Assembly (NCBI GenBank): GCA_001430745.1
Contig: KQ481993.1
Location: 1,143,947 to 1,160,785, forward strand
Length of the DNA stretch: 16,839 bases
Source of the DNA: Auxenochlorella pyrenoidosa
Lineage: Eukaryota > Chlorophyta > Trebouxiophyceae > Chlorellales > Chlorellaceae
Reading direction: 5' to 3'
The notes beneath the pieces were generated by a model that did no database searches, was not told where the DNA came from, and was given only the letters and a program-made list of their open reading frames with translations. Positions 16,669 to 16,839 of the stretch are shown piece after piece. The position numbers were made by a program, and so were the translations under genes. Each line of letters opens with the position of its first letter. Within the stretch, counting starts at the first letter, position 1.

Positions 16669-16839
16669 TCAGGCATCCACATGGACCGTCACGGGCCGCG
16701 TGCTGTGCTTTGACACGCTGATGCTCCGCTCAAACGCCGCCTCCTCCTCCTCCTCCTCCTTCCCCTCCAGCCGCCGGTGCTGCTGCCGCCGGCGGCGCAG
16801 CTGCCGCTTGCGCAGCAGCACGCAGGCGACCAGCGTCGC
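16669..16839 (-). CDS. C-terminal end of a gene entering from the right edge, probable membrane protein tail
   Basis: The last 56 codons and the stop of a minus-strand gene whose start lies outside the window. The frame enters at the edge with ATLVACVLL, the likely end of a hydrophobic helix, followed at once by a strongly basic RKRQLRRRRQQHRR segment of stop-transfer type, then a GAG microsatellite (16741-16760 region) coding six Glu, and a tail ending FERSISVSKHSTRPVTVHVDA. The order fits a single-pass or last-helix membrane protein with a cytosolic tail. The family cannot be named from this much sequence. The frame is open over its whole length and its codons are GC3-rich like the neighbouring genes. 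Confidence 0.6.
   Translation of the reverse strand, partial: ATLVACVLLRKRQLRRRRQQHRRLEGKEEEEEEAAFERSISVSKHSTRPVTVHVDA

Noticed and set aside
15987..16682. Minus-strand ORF of 231 codons
   Set aside because: It overlaps the stop of the right-edge gene and its 3' flank, is rich in Pro, Cys and Arg, and has no recognised motif.
1..16839. tRNA, rRNA, CRISPR array, insertion sequence or phage genes
   Set aside because: None was seen on either strand; all supported genes are spliced eukaryotic genes.

Overview
The window reads as nuclear DNA of a GC-rich unicellular green alga, most likely a trebouxiophyte of the Chlorella type. This is inferred from spliced genes with short introns (about 105-380 nt, nearly all GT-AG), a nucleus-encoded plastid ribosomal protein with a transit peptide, plant-like versions of a G-patch/zinc-finger protein and a CDC50/ALIS protein, Ala/Pro/Gln-rich low-complexity segments, and a TGTAA polyadenylation-type motif. 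No taxon search was possible. No bacterial, viral, CRISPR or RNA-gene features were seen.

Layout from left to right: (1) a 5' fragment of an unknown minus-strand gene running off the left edge (540 to 1), ending in simple repeats; (2) about 1 kb without a convincing gene, rich in GCATGC palindromes and holding a perfect 33-bp inverted repeat; (3) a six-exon minus-strand gene (4668 to 1602) for a G-patch plus C2H2 zinc-finger RNA-processing type protein; (4) a 440-bp divergent promoter interval with a 29-bp-period tandem duplication; (5) a four-exon plus-strand gene (5109 to 6164) for plastid ribosomal protein bL31; (6) a convergent 3' interval; (7) a 17-exon minus-strand gene (12660 to 6623) for a kinesin-5 (BimC/Eg5) mitotic motor of 1092 residues; (8) a 488-bp divergent interval; (9) an eight-exon plus-strand gene (13149 to 15639) for a CDC50/LEM3 (ALIS) subunit of a P4-ATPase lipid flippase; (10) about 1 kb of convergent 3' sequence; (11) the last 56 codons of a minus-strand gene entering from the right edge.

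Exon models were built by hand from splice consensus, protein-family continuity and codon phase. In the four complete models every junction keeps phase and the total is divisible by three (1581, 348, 3279 and 1236 nt). The genes are unrelated housekeeping genes (RNA processing, plastid translation, spindle mechanics, membrane lipid asymmetry), not a pathway or operon. I found no clear new biological system. The best leads are the perfect hairpin downstream of the G-patch gene, a GC-AG intron and altered loop 5 and tail in the kinesin, and the loss of the first cysteine pair in the CDC50 ectodomain.
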